Source: SIG607 sp045614505 | Lineage (GTDB): Bacteria > Bacillota > Clostridia > Oscillospirales > Acutalibacteraceae | DNA length: 27,710 nt | Reading direction: 5' to 3' | Assembly: GCA_045614505.1 (NCBI GenBank) | Contig: JAZLDA010000100.1 | Span: 1-27,710 of the forward strand | Shown here: piece by piece, positions 15,386-23,131 of the stretch | Layout of the letters: each line of letters opens with the position of its first letter | Position numbering within the stretch: position 1 is the first letter of the stretch | Program-made: the position numbers and the translations under genes | The notes under the pieces: generated by a model | The model's input: only the letters and a program-made list of their open reading frames with translations | What the model was told of the DNA's origin: nothing | The model's database searches: none

Positions 15386-16699
15386 ATGAAAAGAGTTTTA
15401 AGTATTATAATTGTTTTTATATTGTTGTTTTCCTTTTGTTCTTTTGGCGTTGATGCCGCTCCCGAAGACCAAAAGCAAATTAAAATTCTTGCTATCGGTA
15501 ACAGCTATTCAAATAATTCTGTGAAATATATTTCGGGTATTGCCGCAAGTCTTGGTATCAAGGTGTCGGCTACCAGTCTTTATTATGCAGGCTGTTCTCT
15601 TGAACAGCACGTTAAGTTTTATAACAGCGATTCAAGAGAATATGAATTTTACGTTGACGGTATTAACATAAGCACTTCCCAAAAAAACACAATGCGAGAG
15701 GTCTTTGAACTAGCTGATTATGATTACATAACGCTGCAACAAAGTCCCAGTCCTGCCGCTCGTTTTTCTACATACTGGACAGAGGAAAATCCATGGCTTA
15801 CCGACCTTTATAAAATCGTTAAAAAGCATCAGCCGAATGCCAAGATTATGATACATCAGACCTGGTCCTTCTGCCACGAGGATGCCACCGGTAACTCACC
15901 TTATATGAAAGGCATTGTATACCGCAACAGTCTTGAAATGTTCGAAAAAATTGAAAGCAGTTATGAAAAAGCCGCAGAAAAACTGTCCATTGACAAAGAA
16001 ACCGGAATCATTCCTGTAGGCAAGGCAATACAGCTTGCCAAGGACGAATACGGTTATGGTGATTTTTATAATGGCGGTTCTACCACCATCAAAGCTCAGC
16101 AGGAAAGCGACGCTCTTTATAAGGACAATGTTGACCACATAAATGACAGAGGCTCTTATCTTGCAGCCTGTGTATGGATTGAAAAAATATTCGGTTTGGA
16201 CTGCAGAAAGGCTACCTTCCGTCCGGGTGAGATTTTAACGGAAGAGGACTGTGTTGTTCTTCGTCAAATTGCTCATGAGACGGTTACAGGTGAGGTTAAT
16301 AATGTAAAGGAAAACTGGAGATATCTGCCAAGCGGTGACGGAGTTGAGCTTGTGCATTATATGGGTGAAATTCCCGCTGACGGTGTGATTGCCATTCCGG
16401 AATCGGTTGACGGAAAAACCGTTAACAGGGTAGACGACACCGCATTCAAATATATCACAGGTGTTAAAAAGGTTGTATTGCCCAATCTCGACATAAAATA
16501 TGAAGAGGGTACCCTTGATAAGATAACTTCGGTTGAAGACTTAAGAGATGATTCGATTCTTTACCCCAAAAAAAAGAACGAGAATGCCGGCAAAATTGTT
16601 ATTACAGCCGTAATAATTTCTGCTGTTGTTCTTTTAACATTGGCTATTATCGGCTTTGTATTCATTAAGAGGAAAAAGAGCGGAAAGAGTGAAAAATAA
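15386..16699 (+). CDS. Secreted, membrane-anchored DUF4886 (SGNH hydrolase-like) protein
   Basis: This 437-aa protein has a signal peptide (residues 1 to about 25) and a DUF4886 domain related to SGNH/GDSL esterases. The block IKILAIGNSYSNN carries the candidate nucleophile Ser40, and VDHINDRGSYL carries Asp250 and His251 as the likely end of the catalytic set. Residues about 330-390 contain a single BspA-like repeat (VIAIPESVDGKTVNRVDDTAF). A transmembrane helix (about 405-430) followed by KRKKSGK anchors it in the membrane. I infer an esterase acting on surface or dietary glycans. The substrate is unknown. It forms its own transcription unit. Confidence 0.8.
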   Translation: MKRVLSIIIVFILLFSFCSFGVDAAPEDQKQIKILAIGNSYSNNSVKYISGIAASLGIKVSATSLYYAGCSLEQHVKFYNSDSREYEFYVDGINISTSQKNTMREVFELADYDYITLQQSPSPAARFSTYWTEENPWLTDLYKIVKKHQPNAKIMIHQTWSFCHEDATGNSPYMKGIVYRNSLEMFEKIESSYEKAAEKLSIDKETGIIPVGKAIQLAKDEYGYGDFYNGGSTTIKAQQESDALYKDNVDHINDRGSYLAACVWIEKIFGLDCRKATFRPGEILTEEDCVVLRQIAHETVTGEVNNVKENWRYLPSGDGVELVHYMGEIPADGVIAIPESVDGKTVNRVDDTAFKYITGVKKVVLPNLDIKYEEGTLDKITSVEDLRDDSILYPKKKNENAGKIVITAVIISAVVLLTLAIIGFVFIKRKKSGKSEK

Positions 16700-16705
16700 T
16701 TATTA

Positions 16706-16732
16706 ACAGAGGTAGGCAATGCCTCTGTTTTT
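16706..16732 (+). terminator. Intrinsic terminator after the DUF4886 gene
   Basis: The arms ACAGAGG and CCTCTGT enclose a 9-base loop and a T run (TTTTTCT) follows. Up to the promoter at 16804 the DNA is AT-rich, with nothing else visible. Confidence 0.75.
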
Positions 16733-16803
16733 CTGCTTTAAAAGGAATGTTTTACCTGCGAATAGTTGTTTGTAATTAATTTGTAACTTTTTTCAAATAA
16801 TAC

Positions 16804-16832
16804 TTGAATTTTTCTCAGTTTTTTAGTAAAAT
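16804..16832 (+). promoter_or_regulatory. Promoter of the regulator-ftsEX operon
   Basis: TTGAAT (16804-16809) lies 17 bp before TAAAAT (16827-16832). The leader to the ATG at 16874 is about 35 bases. Confidence 0.55.
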
Positions 16833-16873
16833 GTATATGTGATTATATATTTATAATTGAGGGGATGTGCAAT

Positions 16874-17956
16874 ATGTCAAATCGTTTGTTTCAGGGAGTA
16901 ATTCATCAGATGAAGGACTCCATCGACAAAACTTTCGGTGTATTAGACGAAAACTTTACTATTATTGCTTGTAGTGAGCTTGGCAGAATCGGTGAAACCT
17001 TGAATGTTCCTGCCGAAATCGGACTTGCTGACCAGCCGGTTAAGGCTATGGGATATACTTTAAAAGCAATCAACCCTGCTCAGAATAATGACTATACCGT
17101 ATTCGTTGAGGGTGACGACCTTATTTCAGAGAAGTATTGCTCTGTTATTGCTGTTGCCTTTATGAATATTAAATTCTATTATGATGAAAAGTACGACAGA
17201 GGAAACTTTATCAAAAATATTATTCTTGATAACATTCTGCCGGGTGATATTTATTTAAAGGCAAGAGAGCTTTATTTTAATTCGGATGTTATGCGTACTG
17301 TTATCCTCATACGCGTTAATGAGCCTGGGGATGTTTCGGTTTATGACGTTATTCAGAATCTTTTCCCCGACAAAGCGAAGGATTTTGTTATCAACATTAA
17401 TGAAACCGATATAGCTCTTATTAAAGAGACCAAGCCCGGTATTGAGGCAAAGGATATTGAGCAGCTTGCTACCACCATTGCTGATACCCTCACAGGTGAG
17501 TTCTATGCACATGCCACAATCGGTGTAGGTACTACCGTTGATAATTTAAAGGACCTTGCACGCTCCTTCAAAGAAGCACAGGCAGCTCTTGAGGTTGGTA
17601 AGGTATTTGACACCGACAAGACCATTGTCTGCTACAACAGTCTCGGTATTGCTCGTCTTATCTATCAGCTTCCCACCACCCTTTGTGAGTCATTCTTAAA
17701 GGAAGTATTCAAGCGCGGCTCTATTGAAAGCCTCGACCAGGAAACCTTATTTACCATTCAGAAGTTCTTTGAGAATAACCTCAATGTTTCCGAAACCTCG
17801 AGAAAGCTTTTTGTTCACCGTAATACACTTGTTTACCGTCTTGAAAAAATCAAGAAGATTACAGGACTTGACCTTCGTGAATTCGACCACGCAATCATTT
17901 TCAAGATTGCTCTTATGGTAAACAAATATCTTAGATCCAATCCTATTAAATATTAA
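16874..17956 (+). CDS. PucR/CdaR-family helix-turn-helix regulator
   Basis: This 360-aa protein ends in a PucR-type DNA-binding domain (residues about 295-360): a helix-turn-helix around FFENNLNVSETSRKLFVHRNTLVYRLEKIKKITGLDL, where the arginine-rich HRNT(L)VYRLEKI block is the family signature. The N-terminal part may bind a small ligand, and the middle region (about 110-250) looks like the GGDEF-like domain of CdaR relatives. The ligand is unknown. I chose the ATG at 16874 because GAGGGG (16859-16864) lies 9 bases before it, whereas the ATG at 16865 directly touches that site. The gene heads a cluster that continues with ftsE 18 bases later, so it may control division or envelope genes, which is inference. 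Confidence 0.8.
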   Translation: MSNRLFQGVIHQMKDSIDKTFGVLDENFTIIACSELGRIGETLNVPAEIGLADQPVKAMGYTLKAINPAQNNDYTVFVEGDDLISEKYCSVIAVAFMNIKFYYDEKYDRGNFIKNIILDNILPGDIYLKARELYFNSDVMRTVILIRVNEPGDVSVYDVIQNLFPDKAKDFVININETDIALIKETKPGIEAKDIEQLATTIADTLTGEFYAHATIGVGTTVDNLKDLARSFKEAQAALEVGKVFDTDKTIVCYNSLGIARLIYQLPTTLCESFLKEVFKRGSIESLDQETLFTIQKFFENNLNVSETSRKLFVHRNTLVYRLEKIKKITGLDLREFDHAIIFKIALMVNKYLRSNPIKY

Positions 17957-17974
17957 TAGAAAGAGTGAATTTTT

Positions 17975-18706
17975 GTGACTGAAGAAAAGCAGGAAATAGC
18001 CGCTGTCAGGGAAAAGCCGATTATTGAGTTTAAAGGCGTTTCCAAGGTGTACACCAGCGGTACACATGCTCTCAATGATGTCAATATAACAATAAATGAC
18101 GGCGAATTTGTTTTTGTTGTCGGTGCTTCGGGTGCAGGTAAAAGTACCTTTATGAAGCTTATTATGAGAGAAGAAAAGCCCAACACCGGCTCTATTCTGG
18201 TTAACGGCTTTAATCTTCCTAAAATGAAGCACAGACAGGTGCCCTTTTTCAGAAGAACGATGGGTATTGTCTTTCAGGATTTCCGCCTGATTCCCAATAT
18301 GACGGTTTATGAAAACGTTGCTTTTGCTATGCACGTTACAGGTGCTGACAGTAAAAAAATCCGTCTGCAGGTTACGAAGGCGCTCTCCCTTGTGGGTCTT
18401 GGCGAAAAGGCACGTTCTATGCCCAATCAGCTTTCAGGCGGTGAGCAGCAGCGTGTGGGACTTGCCCGTGCACTTGTTAATAACCCCAGTCTTATTATTG
18501 CGGACGAGCCTACCGGTAATGTAGACCCTGCAATGTCATACGAAATCGTTTCTCTCCTTACAGAAATCAATAAAAGGGGAACAACGGTGCTTATGGTTAC
18601 CCACGACCACGACCTTGTACGTGACTTCGGTCACCGTGTAATTATGCTGGACAAGGGAAGAATTGTGGCAGATAATGCCGGAGGTAAGATAAATGAAAAT
18701 CAGTAG
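17975..18706 (+). CDS. ftsE: Cell-division ABC-type ATPase FtsE
   Basis: This 243-aa ATPase pairs with FtsX to turn ATP hydrolysis into control of murein hydrolases during division. Walker A GASGAGKST contains Lys56. The signature LSGGEQQRVGLARAL, Walker B LIIADEPTGNVDP and H-loop VTHDHD are intact. The protein has about 14 more N-terminal residues than usual. The start is a GTG with a weak AAAGAG site, and no other start is available in the extension. Its end overlaps ftsX by 14 bases. Confidence 0.96.
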   Translation: MTEEKQEIAAVREKPIIEFKGVSKVYTSGTHALNDVNITINDGEFVFVVGASGAGKSTFMKLIMREEKPNTGSILVNGFNLPKMKHRQVPFFRRTMGIVFQDFRLIPNMTVYENVAFAMHVTGADSKKIRLQVTKALSLVGLGEKARSMPNQLSGGEQQRVGLARALVNNPSLIIADEPTGNVDPAMSYEIVSLLTEINKRGTTVLMVTHDHDLVRDFGHRVIMLDKGRIVADNAGGKINENQ

Positions 18707-19700
18707 TGCTAAATATCTTACCAAGGAAGGCTTTAAGAGTGTCTGGACAAACAGACTTATGTCTCTTTCTTCCATAGGCGTTCTTGTTGCTTGTATGGTG
18801 CTTATCGGTCTTGCGCTTCTTCTTTCAATGAATGTGAATAAGATGGTAGGCGACCTTGAAAATCAGAATGTTATTCTTGTTTTCTTTGATGATTACAATG
18901 CCGCTCTTTACGGCGAGGGACGTACCGCTCCAAGTGGTGCCGAGCTTGATGAAAACGGAATCTGCGATGAAATGTATACAGTACATAATACCGAAGAGGC
19001 AAAGGCTGTTTGCGATCAATTAAAGCAGATAGAAAACGTTAATACCGTTGAGTTTGTCTCCAAGGAGCAGGCGCTCGAGATGACCAAGGAAATACTCCCT
19101 GAAAAGGATGTTGATTATTTCGCTATCCTTGAGGAAGCAGGGGAAAACCCAATGTCCGACGGCGCAAGAGTCACAATGACTGACCTTGAAAAGTTCGACG
19201 AAACTATTAAAGCCATAACCGCGGTTGAGGGTGTTGATTCCATTCAGTCCCAGAACGGTCTGGCTGAAAAAATCACAGGCATTAAGAACGGTATATTCAT
19301 TGCAGGTATTGCAATTATTTCCATTCTTCTCATAATCGCCTTGGTTATCGTTTCCAATACAATTCGTGTTACAATGTATAACAGAAAACTTGAAATCAGC
19401 ATTATGAAGGCTGTGGGCGCTACCGATAGCTTTGTAAGAATTCCCTTTATGGTTGAGGGTGTTACAATAGGAATTATCTCTGCGCTTCTTTCCCTCGGTG
19501 TTCTTTACTGTTGTTACCGCGTTGCCGTTGAGGCTATTCTTTCGGCAGTAGGCAATTACACCCTGATTCCTTTCTCTTCTCAGGTTTGGTTGTTGCTTGG
19601 CGTATTTGTTGCCATAGGTGTTGTAGCGGGAAGCCTCGGAAGTATTATTATGATAAGCAAATACCTAAAACGCGAAGGCAGTGAATTTGCTGCTATTTAA
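18693..19700 (+). CDS. ftsX: Cell-division permease-like protein FtsX
   Basis: This 335-aa membrane protein transmits the FtsE cycle to an extracellular hydrolase. The four expected membrane helices lie at about residues 24-48, 208-230, 258-285 and 305-328. Between the first two is a large extracellular loop of about 160 residues that is rich in acidic residues. The conserved YNRKLEISIMKAVGATDSFVRIPF region is present. The start ATG has GGAGG 8 bases upstream and overlaps the end of ftsE. The M23 peptidase gene follows after 9 bases and is the probable partner of the loop. Confidence 0.96.
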   Translation: MKISSAKYLTKEGFKSVWTNRLMSLSSIGVLVACMVLIGLALLLSMNVNKMVGDLENQNVILVFFDDYNAALYGEGRTAPSGAELDENGICDEMYTVHNTEEAKAVCDQLKQIENVNTVEFVSKEQALEMTKEILPEKDVDYFAILEEAGENPMSDGARVTMTDLEKFDETIKAITAVEGVDSIQSQNGLAEKITGIKNGIFIAGIAIISILLIIALVIVSNTIRVTMYNRKLEISIMKAVGATDSFVRIPFMVEGVTIGIISALLSLGVLYCCYRVAVEAILSAVGNYTLIPFSSQVWLLLGVFVAIGVVAGSLGSIIMISKYLKREGSEFAAI

Positions 19701-19709
19701 GGAGCTTTT

Positions 19710-20903
19710 ATGAAAAAATCGTTAATTATCAAAATAATTGCTGCGCTGTGTTGTTTTGCTCTTGTTGTTACTGTAGTTGTTCCCGCAACTCCTGTTTCGG
19801 CTGCAAAAACCTTGCAGGATTATAAGAATGACCAGGCTGCCGCTAAAAAAGAACTTGATAGACTGAAGGCGGAAAAAGCTGATAAAAAGGAAATTAAGGA
19901 TGCTCTCGATAAGCAGATTGCTTCTACTAATGATCTTATTGAAGAGTGTATGAAGCAACTTAATGACCTTAACAAGAAAATTGCTGATAAACAGCTTGAA
20001 ATAGATAAGCTTAACGAAGATATGGAAGATGACAAGGTGCTTTTTAAAAAGCGCGTTAGAGCTATCTATATGAGCGGTACCGGTAACGGTCTGCAGATTC
20101 TTATGGGAGCTGAAAGCTTTTCTGATTATCTTGTGCTGGCACAATTAACTAAATCTGTTTCGGCTAAAGACAGCAAGATTATTCAGAAGATTATTGATGC
20201 AGTTAAAAAAATAGAGGCTGAAAAGGCTGAAATTGAAAAGCTCGCCGATGAGCAGGATGAAATTAAGGCAGAGCTTGATACTCAGAAAAAGACACTTAAA
20301 TCTCAGGTTGCCGAGGTTAACAGTGTCATAAAGGAAATTGATTCCGATATCAAAAAGGCACAGGATGACTATGACAAGGCATCAGATGAAATTGATAAAT
20401 TAGAATATAAACCGCCTTCAGGATCCGGTAGTAACAGTAACCTTACCGCAGACTACACTAAATTCCTGTGGCCTGTTCCCGGTTATTATCGTATTTCTGC
20501 AGGCTGGCAGAGTAATGACAGTGTTCATAAGGGAACTCATAAGGGTATAGATATTTCTACAGGCGGTGTTGCCGCTAATATTGTTGCCGTTGAAGATGGA
20601 TATGTGTATATAGTTAAAAATTCCTGTACACATAACTACGGAAAGAATTATTCCTGCGGTTGCGGCGGAGGATACGGAAACTATGTTGCTATTGACCATG
20701 GCAAGGGTAGTGACGGAAAGAAGTATAAATCCCTTTACGGACATATGACTAAGGCTCTGGTTAAAAACGGTCAGTATGTAAAGAGGGGCGAGGTTATAGG
20801 TAAAGTAGGTACCACCGGCTGGTCTACCGGATATCACCTCCACCTTGAGATTATCGTTAACGGTACAAAGGTTAACCCTAGAAATTATAAGTATCAGCGA
20901 TAG
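19710..20903 (+). CDS. Secreted coiled-coil M23 murein endopeptidase (EnvC/PcsB-like partner of FtsEX)
   Basis: This 397-aa protein has a signal peptide (1-31, cleavage at VSA-AKT) and a long coiled coil (about 33-235) rich in Lys, Glu and Asp. A Gly/Ser linker and a LytM/M23 domain (about 250-397) follow. Zinc ligands are His277 and Asp281 (HKGID) and His378 in the HLH motif (376-378), and His345 in YGHM completes the active site, so the enzyme looks active. Between them lies an insert with cysteines, CTHNYGKNYSCGCGGGYG. Such proteins cut peptide crosslinks of peptidoglycan and are recruited and activated by FtsEX in the known EnvC and PcsB systems. The position directly after ftsX supports that role here. 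Confidence 0.92.
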   Translation: MKKSLIIKIIAALCCFALVVTVVVPATPVSAAKTLQDYKNDQAAAKKELDRLKAEKADKKEIKDALDKQIASTNDLIEECMKQLNDLNKKIADKQLEIDKLNEDMEDDKVLFKKRVRAIYMSGTGNGLQILMGAESFSDYLVLAQLTKSVSAKDSKIIQKIIDAVKKIEAEKAEIEKLADEQDEIKAELDTQKKTLKSQVAEVNSVIKEIDSDIKKAQDDYDKASDEIDKLEYKPPSGSGSNSNLTADYTKFLWPVPGYYRISAGWQSNDSVHKGTHKGIDISTGGVAANIVAVEDGYVYIVKNSCTHNYGKNYSCGCGGGYGNYVAIDHGKGSDGKKYKSLYGHMTKALVKNGQYVKRGEVIGKVGTTGWSTGYHLHLEIIVNGTKVNPRNYKYQR

Positions 20904-20904
20904 T

Positions 20905-21978
20905 ATGACTTCACAAAAATCTAATCACCCGGGACTTAAAATACTGTTCCGGGTGATATTCGCTTTAACGACCTTAGCTATTATGACTTATATTTTTACG
21001 CTGTCGGCGGAAACTGCCGTTCAGTCAAGTCAGACAAGCTCGGGTTTAATAGAAAAAATCGCAGACACCTTTGTTCCCTCTTTTAAAGAAATGCCCGCCA
21101 TTGAAAAGAAGGCTATCGTTTCTTCACTTCAGGATATTGTGCGTAAGGCGGCTCACTTTACCGTTTTCGGCGCACTTGGAGTCAGTGTAGCCTGCTTTGC
21201 TTCCACTTTTAGGGGCAAATTTTGGCTGAAGCTTATTTTCTGCCAGCTTTTCTGCAGTCTTTATGCGGTGTCGGACGAATATCATCAGACCTTTTCAGAG
21301 GGCAGAAGCTGTCAGCTCAGTGATATCGGTGTTGACAGTTTTGGTAGCTTTTGCGGTATAATTTTTGTTCTGTTAATTGTACTTATTTTTAATAAGATAA
21401 GGGATAAAGGGGGAGAAAAAGTGAGAAAGCGCGACCTTTTAAAACAGCTTCAGACTTTTGAAAATAAGCTTATGGAAGCTGACGCATATATTAAAGAGCT
21501 TTCGGATTTAATTGCCGACAAGGATAATGAAATCAGAAGACTCAGTGATAAGCTAAATGGGCAAGTGATTTTGGAAGATAAGCCCGAAGAAGCTCAAATT
21601 TCCTCTGAGGAAGTCTCTTTCGAGCAAGAGGCAAGTGAAGCCGTAAAAGAAGCAGAGACAGTGCCGAGTGATTATCACGATTTTGACTTTGCCGATTCTC
21701 CCGTTCCCGAAAACGGTGATGACATTAATACATACGCTGTTAAGGTGATAGGCAAAATTGTCACCGAGTCGGTTAAAATTGGCTGTGTTCTGGCATCAAG
21801 CGAAAATGAAAACAAGAAAGAACTTTTGAATTTGGCACTCGGCAGAACAGAAGTAGCGAAAAATGAGATTTCCGCCCTTGTAACCACCCAGCTTGAAGCT
21901 GACCTTATAAAGGCTTCCATTGACAAAGAATATGCTCTTGTAATGGAATATTATCAGAGTATTTTAGCTCAGCTTTAA
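20905..21978 (+). CDS. VanZ-domain membrane protein fused to a cytoplasmic coiled-coil domain
   Basis: This 357-aa protein starts with a VanZ-like membrane domain (residues about 10-165): a first helix ending in YIFTLSAETA, the HFTVFGALGVS helix and the DEYHQTFSEGR motif. A charged coiled coil (about 175-215), an acidic linker and a helical C-terminal domain (about 270-357, with YAVKVIGKIV and LGRTEVAKNEI) follow. I chose the ATG at 20905, one base after the M23 stop. The frame is open upstream to 20845, but that overlaps the peptidase. A strong AAAGGGGGAG followed by an in-frame GTG at 21421 suggests that the C-terminal 185 residues may also be made separately. The function of VanZ domains is uncertain (teicoplanin resistance and antibiotic tolerance in some members). 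Confidence 0.82.
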   Translation: MTSQKSNHPGLKILFRVIFALTTLAIMTYIFTLSAETAVQSSQTSSGLIEKIADTFVPSFKEMPAIEKKAIVSSLQDIVRKAAHFTVFGALGVSVACFASTFRGKFWLKLIFCQLFCSLYAVSDEYHQTFSEGRSCQLSDIGVDSFGSFCGIIFVLLIVLIFNKIRDKGGEKVRKRDLLKQLQTFENKLMEADAYIKELSDLIADKDNEIRRLSDKLNGQVILEDKPEEAQISSEEVSFEQEASEAVKEAETVPSDYHDFDFADSPVPENGDDINTYAVKVIGKIVTESVKIGCVLASSENENKKELLNLALGRTEVAKNEISALVTTQLEADLIKASIDKEYALVMEYYQSILAQL

Positions 21979-22002
21979 AAAAATTAAAATAATAGGTTTA
22001 GT

Positions 22003-22059
22003 TTTCAGACATCAGGCAATAATTCTATTAAGAATTATTGGAGGTGTCTGAAATTTTTT
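22003..22059 (+). promoter_or_regulatory. sigG leader hairpin: RBS-occluding stem with terminator-like T run
   Basis: A 9-bp outer stem pairs TTTCAGACA (22003-22011) with TGTCTGAAA (22045-22053). A 10-bp inner stem pairs CAATAATTCT (22017-22026) with AGAATTATTG (22031-22040) around an ATTA loop. The Shine-Dalgarno sequence GGAGGTG (22040-22046) lies in the 3' side, its GAGG forming the internal loop. Six Ts follow the outer stem at 22054-22059. Occlusion of the RBS by a leader hairpin has been reported for B. subtilis sigG; here the hairpin could also terminate transcription. Confidence 0.8.
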
Positions 22060-22820
22060 CCGGTAAAGTCAGTATATGCGGTGTTGATACTTCAAAATTA
22101 AAGGTTTTAAAGGAGAAAGAAAAAGAGGAGCTTTTAAAAAGATACAAGGCAGGGGATATGAGCGCAAGGGACGAGCTGGTTAATGGCAATCTCCGTCTTG
22201 TTTTAAGCGTTGTTCAAAGGTTTGCAGGCAGGGGCGAAAATATGGACGATTTGTTTCAGGTGGGATGTATCGGGCTCATTAAGTCCATAGACAATTTTGA
22301 TACAAGTCAGATGGTAAAATTTTCCACCTATGCAGTGCCAATGATAATCGGCGAGATAAGACGGCACCTGAGGGATAATAACCCCATAAGGGTCAGCCGT
22401 TCTATTAAGGATACAGCCTATAAGGCGATGAAGGCAAAGGAAGAACTGATAAACCGTCATCAGCGTGAGCCGAGAATCTGTGAAATAGCCGAAATGCTCC
22501 AGATTCCCGAAAGTGATGTGGTTATTGCCCTTGAGAGTATAGTCGAGCCTTTGTCCCTTTATGAGCCGGTATTTAACGAGGGCGGAGATATGGTTTATGT
22601 CCTCGACCAGTTAGGAGACAACAGCTCGGCAGAAGACTGGCTTGATGAAATTTCATTGAAAGAAGCTATTGCAGGTCTTGAGGAAAGAGAGAAAAATATA
22701 CTCACAATGAGGTTTATGCGAGGAATGACACAAACTGAAGTTTCAAAAGAAATCGGCATTTCTCAGGCGCAGGTTTCACGCCTTGAAAAGGGCGCAATTG
22801 ATAAAATCCGAGGTAATTAA
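22038..22820 (+). CDS. sigG: Forespore sigma factor SigG
   Basis: This protein directs late transcription in the engulfed forespore. It matches SigG closely: the N-terminal signature KVSICGVDTSKL, region 2 with ENMDDLFQVGCIGLIKSIDNFD and FSTYAVPMIIGEIRRHLRDN, region 3, and region 4 with MTQTEVSKEIGISQAQVSRLE. The start is uncertain. The only ordinary codon upstream is TTG at 22038, with no ribosome binding site. GGAGGTG at 22040-22046 is placed ideally (8 bases) for an ATT at 22053, and starting there puts KVSICG at the same residue number as KVEICG in B. subtilis SigG. I report the TTG as outer limit and favour the ATT. spoIIGA and sigE, which often precede sigG, are absent. Confidence 0.94.
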   Translation: MEVSEIFSGKVSICGVDTSKLKVLKEKEKEELLKRYKAGDMSARDELVNGNLRLVLSVVQRFAGRGENMDDLFQVGCIGLIKSIDNFDTSQMVKFSTYAVPMIIGEIRRHLRDNNPIRVSRSIKDTAYKAMKAKEELINRHQREPRICEIAEMLQIPESDVVIALESIVEPLSLYEPVFNEGGDMVYVLDQLGDNSSAEDWLDEISLKEAIAGLEEREKNILTMRFMRGMTQTEVSKEIGISQAQVSRLEKGAIDKIRGN

Positions 22821-22824
22821 AATT

Positions 22825-22860
22825 AATATCACCTCATATTTTTAATGGGGTGATATTTTT
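22825..22860 (+). promoter_or_regulatory. Hairpin after sigG that contains the RBS of the next gene
   Basis: A 13-bp stem with one G-T wobble pairs AATATCACCTCAT (22825-22837) with ATGGGGTGATATT (22845-22857), and a T run reaches 22860. The Shine-Dalgarno GGGGTGAT (22847-22854) is wholly in the 3' arm. The element can act as a weak sigG terminator and as a lid on the downstream start. Confidence 0.7.
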
Positions 22861-23131
22861 GTTATATACAATTGCAGAGTTCAAAAACAAACAGGCAGTA
22901 AGCGTTGAAAACGGCACAGTGCTGGGTTTCATTGGCGACCTCGAAATCGACTGCGACAACGGAAATGTAGCTAATCTGGTAATATACGGAAAACAAAAGC
23001 TGTTTGGTGCTTTCGGCAGGGAAGAGGATATTTATATTCCGTGGTCAAGTATTGAGGTTATAGGGGAAGAAACAGTGCTTGTCAAAGGAGCTTTTAATTA
23101 CCGAAATAATAAAAGGAAAAGTTTGTTATAG
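22859..23131 (+). CDS. YlmC/YmxH-family PRC-barrel protein
   Basis: This 90-aa protein (from TTG at 22859) has the PRC-barrel fold pattern of the YlmC/YmxH family: FKNKQAVSVENGTVLGFIGDLEID followed by LFGAFGREEDIYIPWSSIEVIGEETVLV. Members accompany sporulation genes in Clostridia and Bacilli, and no biochemical role is established. The start codon is not obvious. The TTG lies 8 bases after the GGGG of GGGGTGAT. A GTG at 22850 is inside that binding site, so it is less likely. The gene follows sigG, as in many spore formers. Confidence 0.85.
   Translation: MLYTIAEFKNKQAVSVENGTVLGFIGDLEIDCDNGNVANLVIYGKQKLFGAFGREEDIYIPWSSIEVIGEETVLVKGAFNYRNNKRKSLL

Noticed and set aside
17747..18334. A 195-codon minus-strand frame across the regulator-ftsE junction
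   Set aside because: It is antisense to two conserved genes, with no RBS and no recognisable domain.
21961..22002. A sigma-F/sigma-G type promoter before sigG
   Set aside because: I looked for forespore-type -35 and -10 boxes in the 3' end of the VanZ fusion gene and the short leader and found no convincing pair, so none is annotated. Absence of a visible match does not exclude one.
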